Positions 7,713-16,100 of a DNA stretch of 32,344 bases are shown one piece after another. The stretch is from Planctomycetota bacterium (GTDB taxonomy: Bacteria > Planctomycetota > UBA1135). Under the pieces are notes generated by a model. It was not told the DNA's origin. It made no database searches and saw nothing but the letters and a program-made list of their open reading frames with translations. How positions within the stretch are numbered: the first letter of the stretch is position 1; every line of letters starts with the position of its first letter. Made by a program: the position numbers and the translations under genes. The DNA is taken from positions 1-32,344 of the forward strand of contig JAPYTC010000005.1 in NCBI GenBank assembly GCA_029941685.1. Reading direction: 5' to 3'.

Positions 7713-7986
7713 CCGTCTCCCCCTCACGGCCATTTTCGATGAGGTCGGCTATGGCACTTACCGCCAATTCAGCGTCGGCGCCTTCGCCGTGCAGTTCGAC
7801 CACCGCACCAAATGGTGCGCCAAGGGTCATCACAGACAAAATGCTCTTCGAGTCGGCGGATCGTCCGTCAAAGTGAAGGTGGACACTTGCGTCAAAATCG
7901 ACAGCCAAGTCTACAATGGCATGACTTGGACGAGCGTGGATGCCGTCCGCTATTGCCACCGTGGCCTGGCGCACGATGGTTGTCAT
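7702..7986 (-). CDS. ptsH: HPr-like phosphocarrier protein
   Basis: HPr carries phosphate from enzyme I to EIIA proteins. The 94-residue protein has GIHARPS with the phosphorylated His at 17, and SKSILSVMTLGA with Ser48 at the place of the regulatory Ser46 of Gram-positive HPr. Both sites look intact. It follows ptsN by 4 nt and its end overlaps the RNase start. Enzyme I, HPr kinase and sugar permease genes are not in the window, so a regulatory rather than sugar-transport role is inferred. Confidence 0.92.
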   Translation of the reverse strand: MTTIVRQATVAIADGIHARPSHAIVDLAVDFDASVHLHFDGRSADSKSILSVMTLGAPFGAVVELHGEGADAELAVSAIADLIENGREGETDGN

Positions 7987-7990
7987 GAAC

Positions 7991-8452
7991 CTAAGCTTCT
8001 TCTAACTCTGAAAGCAAGTCAAGAACTTGCGACGGATCAGATGCTTGACAAGCAAAAGATACGAAATCTTCGTGCCTGGCTAGCGAAGCGACCCAACGCA
8101 ATAAATCTAGATGATTGTCTGCGCTGTCAGCTGGACGCAAGATGGAGAAGAAAACGTTTACGTCTTCTGCATCTAGAGCGTTAAAGTTGATGCCATCTTT
8201 GTGGATAGCAATTACGATTGAGACTTCATCTATACCGTCAAGTTGAACATGCGGGATACCAACGCCGGAAGCACCAGTCGAACCTTGGGATTCGCGGGTT
8301 TTCAACGCCTCTAGAATTTCGTCTTTACGATTCGCTAGAGAAGGTTTGTTGGCGATGTGTGCATCGGTCAAACTGGCCAATGCGGAATCAGAATCAAAGG
8401 CCTCGAGTTGGAGGACAATGCTCTCTGGCGTAAATAGTGATACAAAGTTCAT
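7991..8452 (-). CDS. ptsN: PTS EIIA domain protein (fructose/nitrogen type)
   Basis: A single-domain EIIA of 153 residues. The active-site segment is GASGVGIPHVQ with the phospho-accepting His at 68. The order hpf-ptsN-ptsH resembles the rpoN-hpf-ptsN-npr cluster of proteobacteria, where EIIA-Ntr regulates rather than transports. Its ATG overlaps the hpf stop as ATGA. Membrane EIIB/EIIC domains are absent nearby, supporting a signalling role, but substrate specificity cannot be read from sequence. Confidence 0.9.
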   Translation of the reverse strand: MNFVSLFTPESIVLQLEAFDSDSALASLTDAHIANKPSLANRKDEILEALKTRESQGSTGASGVGIPHVQLDGIDEVSIVIAIHKDGINFNALDAEDVNVFFSILRPADSADNHLDLLRWVASLARHEDFVSFACQASDPSQVLDLLSELEEA

Positions 8453-8811
8453 GTTAGGTCCTTGTCGGTTGATGCGTTGTTATCGGTCGCGGCTCGATGC
8501 AAAGATTCTTCGTGACGACGAGACTTTGACGAATGTGTTTCTTTATACCTGAGGATTTGACTTCTGACTTTGTCAACGACATTATCAATGGCGGTACGAC
8601 CATCGTCGCATGAGTCTTTAGCGACAAAAGGGTCACCACTATGACGATGCAAAATCAATTCACAAGTTGTTTGTCCGTGTTCGGTATCGAAAACGATTTC
8701 TCCTGACTCGAAGTGTTCTCCAAAGCGTTCTAGACGCTGCACGTGTTCAGCAGTATGGTTTTGAAGTTTAGGAGGGAAGTCGCTATGGCGACAAGTAATG
8801 GTAATTTTCAT
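8449..8811 (-). CDS. hpf: ribosome hibernation promoting factor, short type
   Basis: HPF/RaiA proteins bind the 30S decoding channel and shut down idle ribosomes. The 120-residue sequence opens MKITITCRHSDFPPKL and contains VDKVRSQILRYKE near residues 79-91, the usual end of the beta-alpha-beta fold. It lacks the C-terminal dimerisation domain of long HPF. The last 25 residues are a charged tail (KSRRHEESLHR). It lies 2 nt after truA and is coupled to ptsN. Confidence 0.92.
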   Translation of the reverse strand: MKITITCRHSDFPPKLQNHTAEHVQRLERFGEHFESGEIVFDTEHGQTTCELILHRHSGDPFVAKDSCDDGRTAIDNVVDKVRSQILRYKETHSSKSRRHEESLHRAATDNNASTDKDLT

Positions 8812-8813
8812 GT

Positions 8814-9632
8814 TTACTGCGAGTTGGGGATGCCTCTAGGATACCTCAGCGGGGCTGGCTTGTGAAGTTGCAAAAACGGTTCTTCTGAATAATACACACG
8901 ATATAAAGTCAAACCTTTGGCTGCTGCAGTAGAACCAGCCAAATTGCGGTCACAAGTAAGCAGCAATTCTTTAATCCAATTGGGCCTTTGGCGCCCGCGT
9001 CCTACCTCGAGCAAACTGCCAACCATATTTCTGACCATCTTGTAGAGAAATCCGGTTCCTCGCACATGAATAAGAATACGATTGCGTTGAATCTGAATAT
9101 GCACATTAGTTACCGTGCGTACTGTAGTTGAAGTTGTGCGCTTGGCGGCGGCGAAGGATTCGTAGTCGTGAGTACCCAAAAAATATTGGCACGCCTCGCG
9201 CATCCCAGAGATGTCTAACTGCTGCGGCACCCACTCACAAGTAAAGTTATCTAACACCGGCGGCGATGAGCCGGTAGCGATGCGATAAATGTAATGCTTA
9301 GACTGCGCAGACTCACTCGAGTGAAAATCGTCAGCTACATGGCATGATTCACGCACCACCAAATCGTCGTCGAATTTAGAATTTAACGCTCGCGCAACAC
9401 GTGTTGCGTCGAAGTCAGTCGATGTGCAAAAATGAACGACCTGACCATAGGCATGCACGCCGGAATCTGTGCGGCCGCTAGCCAGCATATTGACGGTTTC
9501 ACCGGTCAACTCTAACCACGCGCTTTCTAGTTCTTGTTGAACTGTGCGCCGCTGTGGTTGCTTGGCATAGCCCTTAAACCTTGGTCCGAAATACGAAACC
9601 AACAAGGCAATAGTGCGGACGCCATCCGCCAT
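8814..9632 (-). CDS. truA: tRNA pseudouridine synthase A
   Basis: Converts uridines 38-40 of the tRNA anticodon arm to pseudouridine. The 272-residue length is normal. The catalytic motif ASGRTDSGVHAYGQ has the Asp at 56, and FLYKMVRNMVGSLLEVGRG is the conserved late segment. It begins directly after the recR stop codon and the next gene follows within 2 nt, so it sits inside a tightly packed operon. Confidence 0.96.
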   Translation of the reverse strand: MADGVRTIALLVSYFGPRFKGYAKQPQRRTVQQELESAWLELTGETVNMLASGRTDSGVHAYGQVVHFCTSTDFDATRVARALNSKFDDDLVVRESCHVADDFHSSESAQSKHYIYRIATGSSPPVLDNFTCEWVPQQLDISGMREACQYFLGTHDYESFAAAKRTTSTTVRTVTNVHIQIQRNRILIHVRGTGFLYKMVRNMVGSLLEVGRGRQRPNWIKELLLTCDRNLAGSTAAAKGLTLYRVYYSEEPFLQLHKPAPLRYPRGIPNSQ

Positions 9633-10235
9633 CTAGTCGTCTAACTTGCGCCGTCCGCTGTATGCATCAGCGAGGATGTCGCCGTGCAGATATTCGAGTC
9701 GTGCCCCTACAGGCAATCCGCGTGCGAGACGAGTGATGGTCACATCAGCCCCCTCTAATACTTCGATGACTTTGAGTGCCGCACCCTCGCCTTCTCGATC
9801 AGGAGCAGTCGCTAAAACAATCTCTTCAACTTCGCCACTATCGGCACGACGGCGTAGCTCGCGCAAAGCAAAATCGTCCGGGGTAGCTCCCTCACGCGGC
9901 GCAAATCCTTCGAGTAGCACATGGTAAAGACCAAAGTGTACGCCAGAACTTTCGAGCTTCTCTACTTCGCGCGGCCCCTCAACGACACACACTACTTGCC
10001 GTTTTCGCGATTCATCTGAACAAATAGAGCACGGAGAACGCAGGGTGATATTTAAACAGTTCTCACAGCGCTGCGTTTCCATGCGCGCATCACGCAAGGC
10101 CATTGCCAAACTGGCGACTTCATCTGGAGATGAGCGCAATACATGCAACGCCATGCGTTCAGCCGACCGTGCACCCACGCCCGGAAATTTTTCAAGTGCG
10201 TTAATGAGTCGCTCGAGTGGTTCAGGAAACGCCAC
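9633..10235 (-). CDS. recR: recombination mediator RecR
   Basis: RecR works with RecO and RecF to load RecA at gaps. The 200-residue protein has a helix-hairpin-helix start (FPGVGARSAERMALHVL), a zinc finger with Cys 57, 60, 69 and 72, a Toprim domain (VVCVVEGPREV, then ATAPDREGE) and the Walker-like end TRLARGLPVGARLEY. The start is GTG, immediately after the ybaB stop, with a 13-bp hairpin where a ribosome-binding site would lie. Translation is therefore probably coupled to ybaB. Confidence 0.96.
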   Translation of the reverse strand: MAFPEPLERLINALEKFPGVGARSAERMALHVLRSSPDEVASLAMALRDARMETQRCENCLNITLRSPCSICSDESRKRQVVCVVEGPREVEKLESSGVHFGLYHVLLEGFAPREGATPDDFALRELRRRADSGEVEEIVLATAPDREGEGAALKVIEVLEGADVTITRLARGLPVGARLEYLHGDILADAYSGRRKLDD

Positions 10236-10574
10236 TTACATTCCGGGCATGCCTGGCATGCCCGGAAGCCCCATGCCACCGGTAACACCCTTCATCGAAT
10301 CTGCAGAATCTGCAGTAACCTGTTGCAACACATCTTTGACAGCAACCGCAACCATATCTTCAAGCATCTCGACATCGTCGGCATCGACGACCTCAGGATT
10401 AATGACGATGCTCTTAAATTCGTAAGCACCGCTAATCGATACTACTACTGCATCGCCACCGGCTTTACCCACGTAAATTGTCTTTGCAAGTTTGTCTTGC
10501 ATCTCTGCAACTTCCTTTTGCATTTTCTTCGCTTGACGGAGTAAACCGCCTAAATCGCCTAAGCTTCCTGCCAT
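10236..10574 (-). CDS. ybaB: YbaB/EbfC family nucleoid-associated protein
   Basis: A small DNA-binding protein of 112 residues, almost always located between dnaX and recR, as here. The N-terminal helix LLRQAKKMQKEVAEMQDKLA and central VSISGAYEFKSIVINPEV are typical. The C-terminus is a Gly-Met-Pro tail (GLPGMPGMPGM) of the kind common in this family. Its codons form a near-perfect palindrome next to the recR start. Confidence 0.95.
   Translation of the reverse strand: MAGSLGDLGGLLRQAKKMQKEVAEMQDKLAKTIYVGKAGGDAVVVSISGAYEFKSIVINPEVVDADDVEMLEDMVAVAVKDVLQQVTADSADSMKGVTGGMGLPGMPGMPGM
10241..10267 (-). repeat. 27-nt palindrome at the ybaB/recR junction
   Basis: Two perfect 13-nt arms (TTCCGGGCATGCC and its complement) are separated by one base. 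It encodes the PGMPGMPG tail of YbaB and ends 5 nt before the recR GTG. Formed in RNA it would hide the recR initiation region until a ribosome ending YbaB opens it. No T-run follows, so it is not a rho-independent terminator. Confidence 0.7.
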
Positions 10575-10576
10575 GA

Positions 10577-12163
10577 TTATTCTATTTCTTGTTGCCCATC
10601 GAATTCACTAACTAAGCTTTCGACGGTAGGGTTAACTGGAATTATGGGTGGAACTTCAAATTCGATACGCCACGGTAACGGCGAGAATGAAAGTTCACGC
10701 AAAGCGCGCTGCTCGACTGGGTCTTCGAGCACGCTTAAATCAGCGCCATTAGCCTGACGCAAAATAAGGACGACTTCGGTAGCCGTTTTTTCGGCTGTGA
10801 TAAAATAACTTTTGATCGTCGCTGCAAGAGTGGGTCGCTCTTTAGTGAGTTGAGCCATCATTTCGTTAAATGTTAGCTTTGGAGCAGCAGCTGGTGCTGG
10901 AACCGCATCCTTGGGCACAGCAGCCTCGGGCTTTGGCACAGCCTTCGGCGTCGGCGTTGGCTGCGGCGCGGCAACCGCAATCCGCGAAGTGGGTGGCGTG
11001 GTAACAGCAGCTTGCACTGTGCCGTCGTTATTCAATAAATTAGCCAACTCGAAAAACTGGTTGATACGTGCCGCACGCAACATGGTGTATTCAAGCAAAG
11101 CACGAGCACCAAGTGGGCTACGTTGGATACGACTTTCAAGGCTAAAAATCATTCCCATAATGCCTTCCATGCGGTCGCGGCCTAAAGTGCGTGCTAACTC
11201 GACCATCTGCTGTTTGCGCTCGGGGGCCGGTTCGACACCGATACTGTCTTCGCCCAACAATGCCACGTGCAACAAATCGCGCAACGCATCAACCGACTGC
11301 TCTACGAAATCGCGCTCGGTACCACCCACTTCGAGGAAGCCTGCAATCTCGAGCAGAATCACTCTTGGGTCGTCGTTAGCGATTGCCTCAAACAACCGTA
11401 GCCAACGTTCGGGACGCGCCAGACCAGACAAACTTTCAAGATCATCTAACGTGACTTCATCGTCGGAAGTCGCCAACAACTGGTCGAGCATCGATTCGGC
11501 GTCGCGCATGCCACCACGACATCCGCGGGAAATGGCTGCCAAAACTTCGGACGGCACGACAACCCCCTCTTGGTCACAGACAAACTGCAATTTTGCCTGC
11601 ACATCTACTTCGCGGATGCGCCTGAATTCGAAAATCTGGCATCGCGAAACAATGGTCTCGGGGATTTTATGCGGATCGGTGGTTGCGAATAAAAACATCG
11701 CGTGCGCCGGCGGCTCTTCGAGTGTTTTTAGCAGCGCATCGAATGCTTGCCCAGACAAACGTTGCACCTCATCGATAATATAAATCTTGCGACGATCGCG
11801 AATCGGGTGCGTTTGGACAGCGTCGCGAATACCGCGCACATCGTCAACGCCGTTGTTTGAAGCGCCGTCAATTTCAATAACATCCATGTCGCTGCCGCGT
11901 TCAATTTCGACACAAGGAGGACATTCGAGACACGGAGTAACCGTTGGGCCATTGAGGCAGTTCATTGACTTAGCAATGATTCGTGCAGTAGTCGTTTTGC
12001 CGACGCCACGCGGGCCAATGAGCATATAAGCTTGCCCTACTCGTTGCTTGTCAATCGCCGCACTCAACGCACGCACGATATGATCTTGGCCAATGACTTC
12101 AGCGAAGCTGCGTGGGCGGTATTTGCGCGCAAAAACGCGATAGGACTGAGCGGGTGAGGTCAC
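10577..12163 (-). CDS. dnaX: DNA polymerase III subunits gamma/tau
   Basis: The clamp-loader ATPase. Residues 1-370 form the AAA+ module: Walker A GPRGVGKT (50-57), zinc cysteines 69, 78, 81 and 84, Walker B IIDEVQRLS (Gln where His is common) and sensor 1 LFATTDPHKIP. A proline-alanine linker (about 395-430) leads to a short C-terminal domain of about 95 residues. The start is GTG and no good ribosome-binding site is visible. At 528 residues it is a modest tau. I saw no slippery frameshift signal like that of E. coli dnaX. It lies downstream of the SRP RNA gene and 2 nt before ybaB. Confidence 0.95.
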   Translation of the reverse strand: MTSPAQSYRVFARKYRPRSFAEVIGQDHIVRALSAAIDKQRVGQAYMLIGPRGVGKTTTARIIAKSMNCLNGPTVTPCLECPPCVEIERGSDMDVIEIDGASNNGVDDVRGIRDAVQTHPIRDRRKIYIIDEVQRLSGQAFDALLKTLEEPPAHAMFLFATTDPHKIPETIVSRCQIFEFRRIREVDVQAKLQFVCDQEGVVVPSEVLAAISRGCRGGMRDAESMLDQLLATSDDEVTLDDLESLSGLARPERWLRLFEAIANDDPRVILLEIAGFLEVGGTERDFVEQSVDALRDLLHVALLGEDSIGVEPAPERKQQMVELARTLGRDRMEGIMGMIFSLESRIQRSPLGARALLEYTMLRAARINQFFELANLLNNDGTVQAAVTTPPTSRIAVAAPQPTPTPKAVPKPEAAVPKDAVPAPAAAPKLTFNEMMAQLTKERPTLAATIKSYFITAEKTATEVVLILRQANGADLSVLEDPVEQRALRELSFSPLPWRIEFEVPPIIPVNPTVESLVSEFDGQQEIE

Positions 12164-12207
12164 GCGAATATACTAACAGTTTGTAGCGGTCACCACAGGA
12201 CAAGAAA

Positions 12208-12328
12208 CTAGAAACCGGAGGCCCGAACATTCGCGGCACCCGATGAATGATGCTTAGGGCTGCTCCATTCCTGGCCTGACCCGGTTCACTTCAGCATCGC
12301 TGCGCGAGGCCGAACCCCCGGCTTCTAG
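12208..12328 (-). ncRNA. ffs: signal recognition particle RNA, 4.5S type
   Basis: The minus strand contains the domain IV core GTCAGGCCAGGAATGGAGCA: a GGAA tetraloop on a CCA/TGG stem, flanked by the conserved internal-loop strands CAGG and AGCAG. CTAGAAGCCGG at the 5' side can pair with CCGGTTTCTAG at the 3' side, closing a long hairpin of about 121 nt. Ends are estimated from this pairing. A -10-like TACAAT (12332-12337) lies just upstream, so it may have its own promoter. The neighbour order tRNA-Ser, ffs, dnaX supports the call. Confidence 0.88.
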
Positions 12329-12349
12329 AGTATTGTATTGTAAAGGATT

Positions 12350-12437
<88 letters not shown>

Positions 12438-12479
12438 GTTGAGGGCGCAAAATGATAGCGTTGCGCCTGATTTATAAAA

Positions 12480-12974
12480 TCACTTTTTCCGTTTTGCTTG
12501 AAAAAATTCACGCAACATAGCGGCTGATTGCTCCGCCATCAAACCGCCCTGGTGCTCGACCCTATGGTTGAGACCTGGTAAATCGAAGAGCTGAGCCAAT
12601 GACTCTACCCCACCGAATTTAGGGTCTGGCGCAGCGTAAACCACTCGTGAAATGCGCGCGTGCATAATGGCCCCACAACACTGAATGCAAGGCTCGAGAG
12701 TGCAGTACAACTCGGCGTCAACCAGTCGCTTATCACCAGTAGATGCCATCGCTTGGGTAATCGCGAGCATTTCGGCATGCGCAGTGGCGTCGGCGAGTGC
12801 TTCAACCTGGTTTGCCCCCTTTCCGAGGATTCGATTGCCACGCACAATTATTGCCCCAACAGGGACTTCATCGTTGCGAGCTGCAGATTCGGCTTGCCGC
12901 ATGGCGAGCTCCATGATCATGGCATCTCGCTGCTGTGGGGATTCTGGCTGATGGAGTGGGAACAGCAGAGTCAT
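12480..12974 (-). CDS. tadA: tRNA-specific adenosine deaminase
   Basis: Deaminates A34 to inosine in tRNA-Arg(ACG). The 164-residue protein has the cytidine-deaminase zinc motifs HAE (66-68, Glu68 as proton carrier) and PCIQC (95-99), and VPVGAIIV at the start of the fold. The ORF track begins at 13019, but that start lies inside the tRNA-Arg gene, so I use the ATG at 12974. The gene begins 16 nt after the tRNA-Arg(ACG) 3' end, probably on the same transcript as its substrate. Confidence 0.94.
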   Translation of the reverse strand: MTLLFPLHQPESPQQRDAMIMELAMRQAESAARNDEVPVGAIIVRGNRILGKGANQVEALADATAHAEMLAITQAMASTGDKRLVDAELYCTLEPCIQCCGAIMHARISRVVYAAPDPKFGGVESLAQLFDLPGLNHRVEHQGGLMAEQSAAMLREFFQAKRKK

Positions 12975-12989
12975 TGGCAATAAGAAAAA

Positions 12990-13066
12990 TGGTGCGCCCG
13001 GGAGGATTCGAACCCCCAACCTCCTGATCCGTAGTCAGGTGCTCTATCCAGTTGAGCTACGGGCGC
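12990..13066 (-). tRNA. tRNA-Arg (ACG)
   Basis: A 77-nt minus-strand cloverleaf: acceptor GCGCCCG / CGGGCGC, D-arm GCTCAACTGGATAGAGC, anticodon stem CCTGA / TCAGG around CTACGGA (anticodon ACG), T-loop TTCGAAT, discriminator A and an encoded CCA. A34 is the classical substrate for TadA, encoded immediately downstream. Confidence 0.98.
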
Positions 13067-13076
13067 TTGGGCGGAA

Positions 13077-13105
13077 ATTACAACGTGGCGGACAGTTTTA
13101 GTCAA
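13077..13105 (-). promoter_or_regulatory. promoter of the tRNA-Arg-tadA-tRNA-Ser unit
   Basis: TTGACT (13100-13105) and TGTAAT (13077-13082) are separated by 17 nt, close to the sigma70 consensus. The -10 ends 10 nt before the tRNA 5' end, giving a leader of only a few bases. The match and position make this the most convincing promoter in the window, along with the one before rpsJ. Confidence 0.75.
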
Positions 13106-13189
13106 TCATTGTTTGCTGAAAAATTATTTATCAACAATCACTTTTTTTGCTAGGCATACATATGAAGCCGTTATATTCTGAGAAGCTAA

Positions 13190-16100
13190 ATGGAACCCTT
13201 CGTTCATCTTCACGTCCACACCGAATATAGCCTACTAGACGGGGCTAACAAGATAGACACACTCACCGATGCAGCTGTTGAAGATGGCCATGATGCTATT
13301 GCGATAACCGACCATGGCAATCTTTACGGCGCCATGGAATTTTACAAGAGTTGCCGCGAGAAAAACATTAAGCCCATTTTGGGTTGCGAGATTTATATCG
13401 CTGAAAAGTCGATGTACGACAAGCATAATCGCAACACCAACCCTTATTCGCATTTAACGCTATTGGCACGTAACGCCAAAGGCTGGGAAAACCTCATGAA
13501 GCTCAGCTCGGACTCGCACACTAAAGGCATGTCAGTGCGTCCGCGAATAGACATGGACTTACTTGCACAACATGCCGAGGGTTTAACTGTACTGTCAGGA
13601 TGCATGTCTGGCCCCGTAAACAAGCTGCTTCGTCGCGAACAAGAAGATGAGGCACGCAACATGGCTGGCACCCTAGCCGACATGTTTGGCCGTGAGCATT
13701 TCTTTCTTGAGATCATGCGCAATGGCATTAAAGAGCAAGACGATTTAACGACTGCTATGGTGCGCATGAAAGACCAGGTTGGCTTGCCATTGGTCGCTAC
13801 CAACGACATCCATTACTCTCGTCACGAAGACTGCAGCTTGCAAGATGCTTTATTGTGCTTGGGTATCGGCGGCAAATACGCTGACCCTAACCGTTGGTCT
13901 TTCGACACCGACACTTTATTTTTCCGCACACGCCAAGACATGAATCGTGTGTTTCAAGATTTGCCCGAGGCATTGCGCAACACTATCGAAGTTTCCAATC
14001 AAATTGATGTCGAACTTGAGATTGGGCGCTTGCGCTTACCGATTTTCACCCCCGAAGACGGACGCACCCCCGAGCAGTTGCTCCGTGAGTTGTGCGAAAA
14101 AGGTATACGGCGCCTTTATCCAGAGATTACCGATGTAGTCCGTGAGCGCCTCGAATACGAAATTCGCATCATCACCGAAATGGGGTTCATCTCCTATTTC
14201 TTAATCGTCTGGGACTTAATTAAATTCGCGCGCGATAGTGGTATTCCAGTTGGCCCGGGCCGCGGTTCATCTGCCGGCTCTATTGTCGCCTATGCACTTG
14301 AAATAACCAAGATCGACCCACTAAAGTACGACTTGATTTTCGAACGCTTCCTCAATCCGGGGCGTGCGTCAATGCCAGATATCGATATCGATTTTTGCAA
14401 AGACCGGCGCGAAGAAATGATTATCTACACTCGCGAAAAATATGGCGATGAAAACGTTTGTCAGATTATCACTTTCGGTCGATTGAAGGCGAAAAATGCC
14501 ATCCGCGATATGGGCCGTATTCTTGAAATACCTTTACCGCAAGTCGACAAGGTTGCAAAACTAATCCCTGACGATGCAAAAAACTTGCGCACTGCGATTG
14601 ACACTGTTGCCGAGCTGCAAGAGTTGCGCGATTCGTGCGACGAATATTCACAATGGTTTGAGTTTGCCACCAAAGTCGAAGGATTCGCACGGAACACGGG
14701 TGTCCATGCGGCAGGAGTGATCATTGCCGACGAACCGTTGCGTAATATCACCCCGCTGTCGCGAGTGTCTGGCAATATTACTACCCAGTGGGACATGAAG
14801 TACGCCGAAGAATACGGCCTACTAAAGATGGACTTCCTAGGGTTGCGTACATTGTCAATTCTCAACGAAGCCGTCAGCCAGGTAAAACAAAACCGCGGCC
14901 TCGACATCGATTTGGACGACCTCTCACTCGATGACGAAAAGACTTTCGAACTATTCTGTAACGCCGATACAGAAGGCGTGTTCCAGCTAGAATCTTCTGG
15001 CATGAAAACGCTTCTAAGTAACTTGAAGCCATCGGTTTACGAAGACATCATTGCTGTGTTAGCACTATACCGACCGGGGCCACTCGGCTCAGGACTGCAC
15101 GAGATATTCACTCGTCGTAAGCATGGTGTCGAAGAAGTTAGCTTCGACCACCCTATCCTCGAGCCGATTCTGAAAGAGACCTACGGTGTGCTCATTTATC
15201 AAGAACAAATCATGCGCGTGGCCCAGCAAATGGGTGGCTTCAGTCTTGGCGATGCCGATAACTTGCGCAAGGCTATGGGCAAGAAGAAAGCTGATCTTAT
15301 GGACAAGTTTAAAGGTAACTTCATCGATGGAGCTACCAAGCAAAATGTCGACTTATACATTTCGACAAAAATCTGGGAGATGATGGTCAAGTTTGCTGAG
15401 TACGGATTCAACAAATCTCACTCTGCGGCATATGCCATGGTTACTTTTCAAGCGGCTTACATGAAGGCGCATTACCCTGCAGAATTTTATACCGCCTCTT
15501 TTACATACGAAGCTAGTGACAAAGACAAATTGCGTGTTTTGATTGAAGATGCACGACGTCATCAGATCTCTTTGCTGGCACCATGCGTCAACGAATCCAC
15601 ACGTCGCTTTCAAGTCATTAACGACAACACCATTCGTTTCGGCCTCGAAGCTATCAAAGGTGTTGGCGGCGGCGCGGCCGACGCTCTAGTTGAAATTCGC
15701 GACACACTTGACTCGAAGGCATTCGAGTCAGCACAAAATGTTTTCGTAGAAGGTGCTGCCGTTCATGTAAACAAAGGCACTTTCGAATCAATGGTCAAGG
15801 CCGGATGCTTCGACTTGTTCAACAAATCGCGCATCGAGATGTTACGTAATCTAGAAAATGATTTAAAAATTGCATCCAGCGCGGCTAAAGACAAGCAAAA
15901 AGGTCAAGGGTCATTGTTCGACATGTTTGGCGCAGGCGGAGAAACAGCGGAGCCTGCTGAGTCAGTATCGTCGTCCGACAGTAGTGATACCAAGCTTAGC
16001 GACGGCGACAAAAAAGAGCTTTTAGCCCACGAAAAAGAAGTTCTTGGCATTTACCTAAGCTCTCACCCACTCGACCCATATCGCCATGTTGCAACGGGCA

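Noticed and set aside
10911-11783. 290-aa plus-strand ORF
   Set aside because: Antisense to dnaX, rich in Ser and Arg in the manner of a shadow frame, without motifs.
10577-12163. Programmed frameshift producing a short gamma form of DnaX
   Set aside because: No A-rich slippery heptamer with a following hairpin was seen in the expected region.
12975-13019. Upstream start of tadA given by the ORF track
   Set aside because: It lies inside the tRNA-Arg gene. The ATG at 12974 gives the normal TadA length.
13128-13136. DnaA-box-like TTATCAACA upstream of dnaE
   Set aside because: One mismatch to the consensus, a single copy and no cluster or dnaA/dnaN neighbours, so chance is likely.
13140-13185. 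Possible dnaE promoter (TTGCTA ... TATATT)
   Set aside because: Spacing of 19 nt and poor hexamer matches; the true promoter cannot be fixed by eye.
14461-15003. 180-aa minus-strand ORF inside dnaE
   Set aside because: Shadow of the secure dnaE frame with low-complexity Ser/Arg composition.
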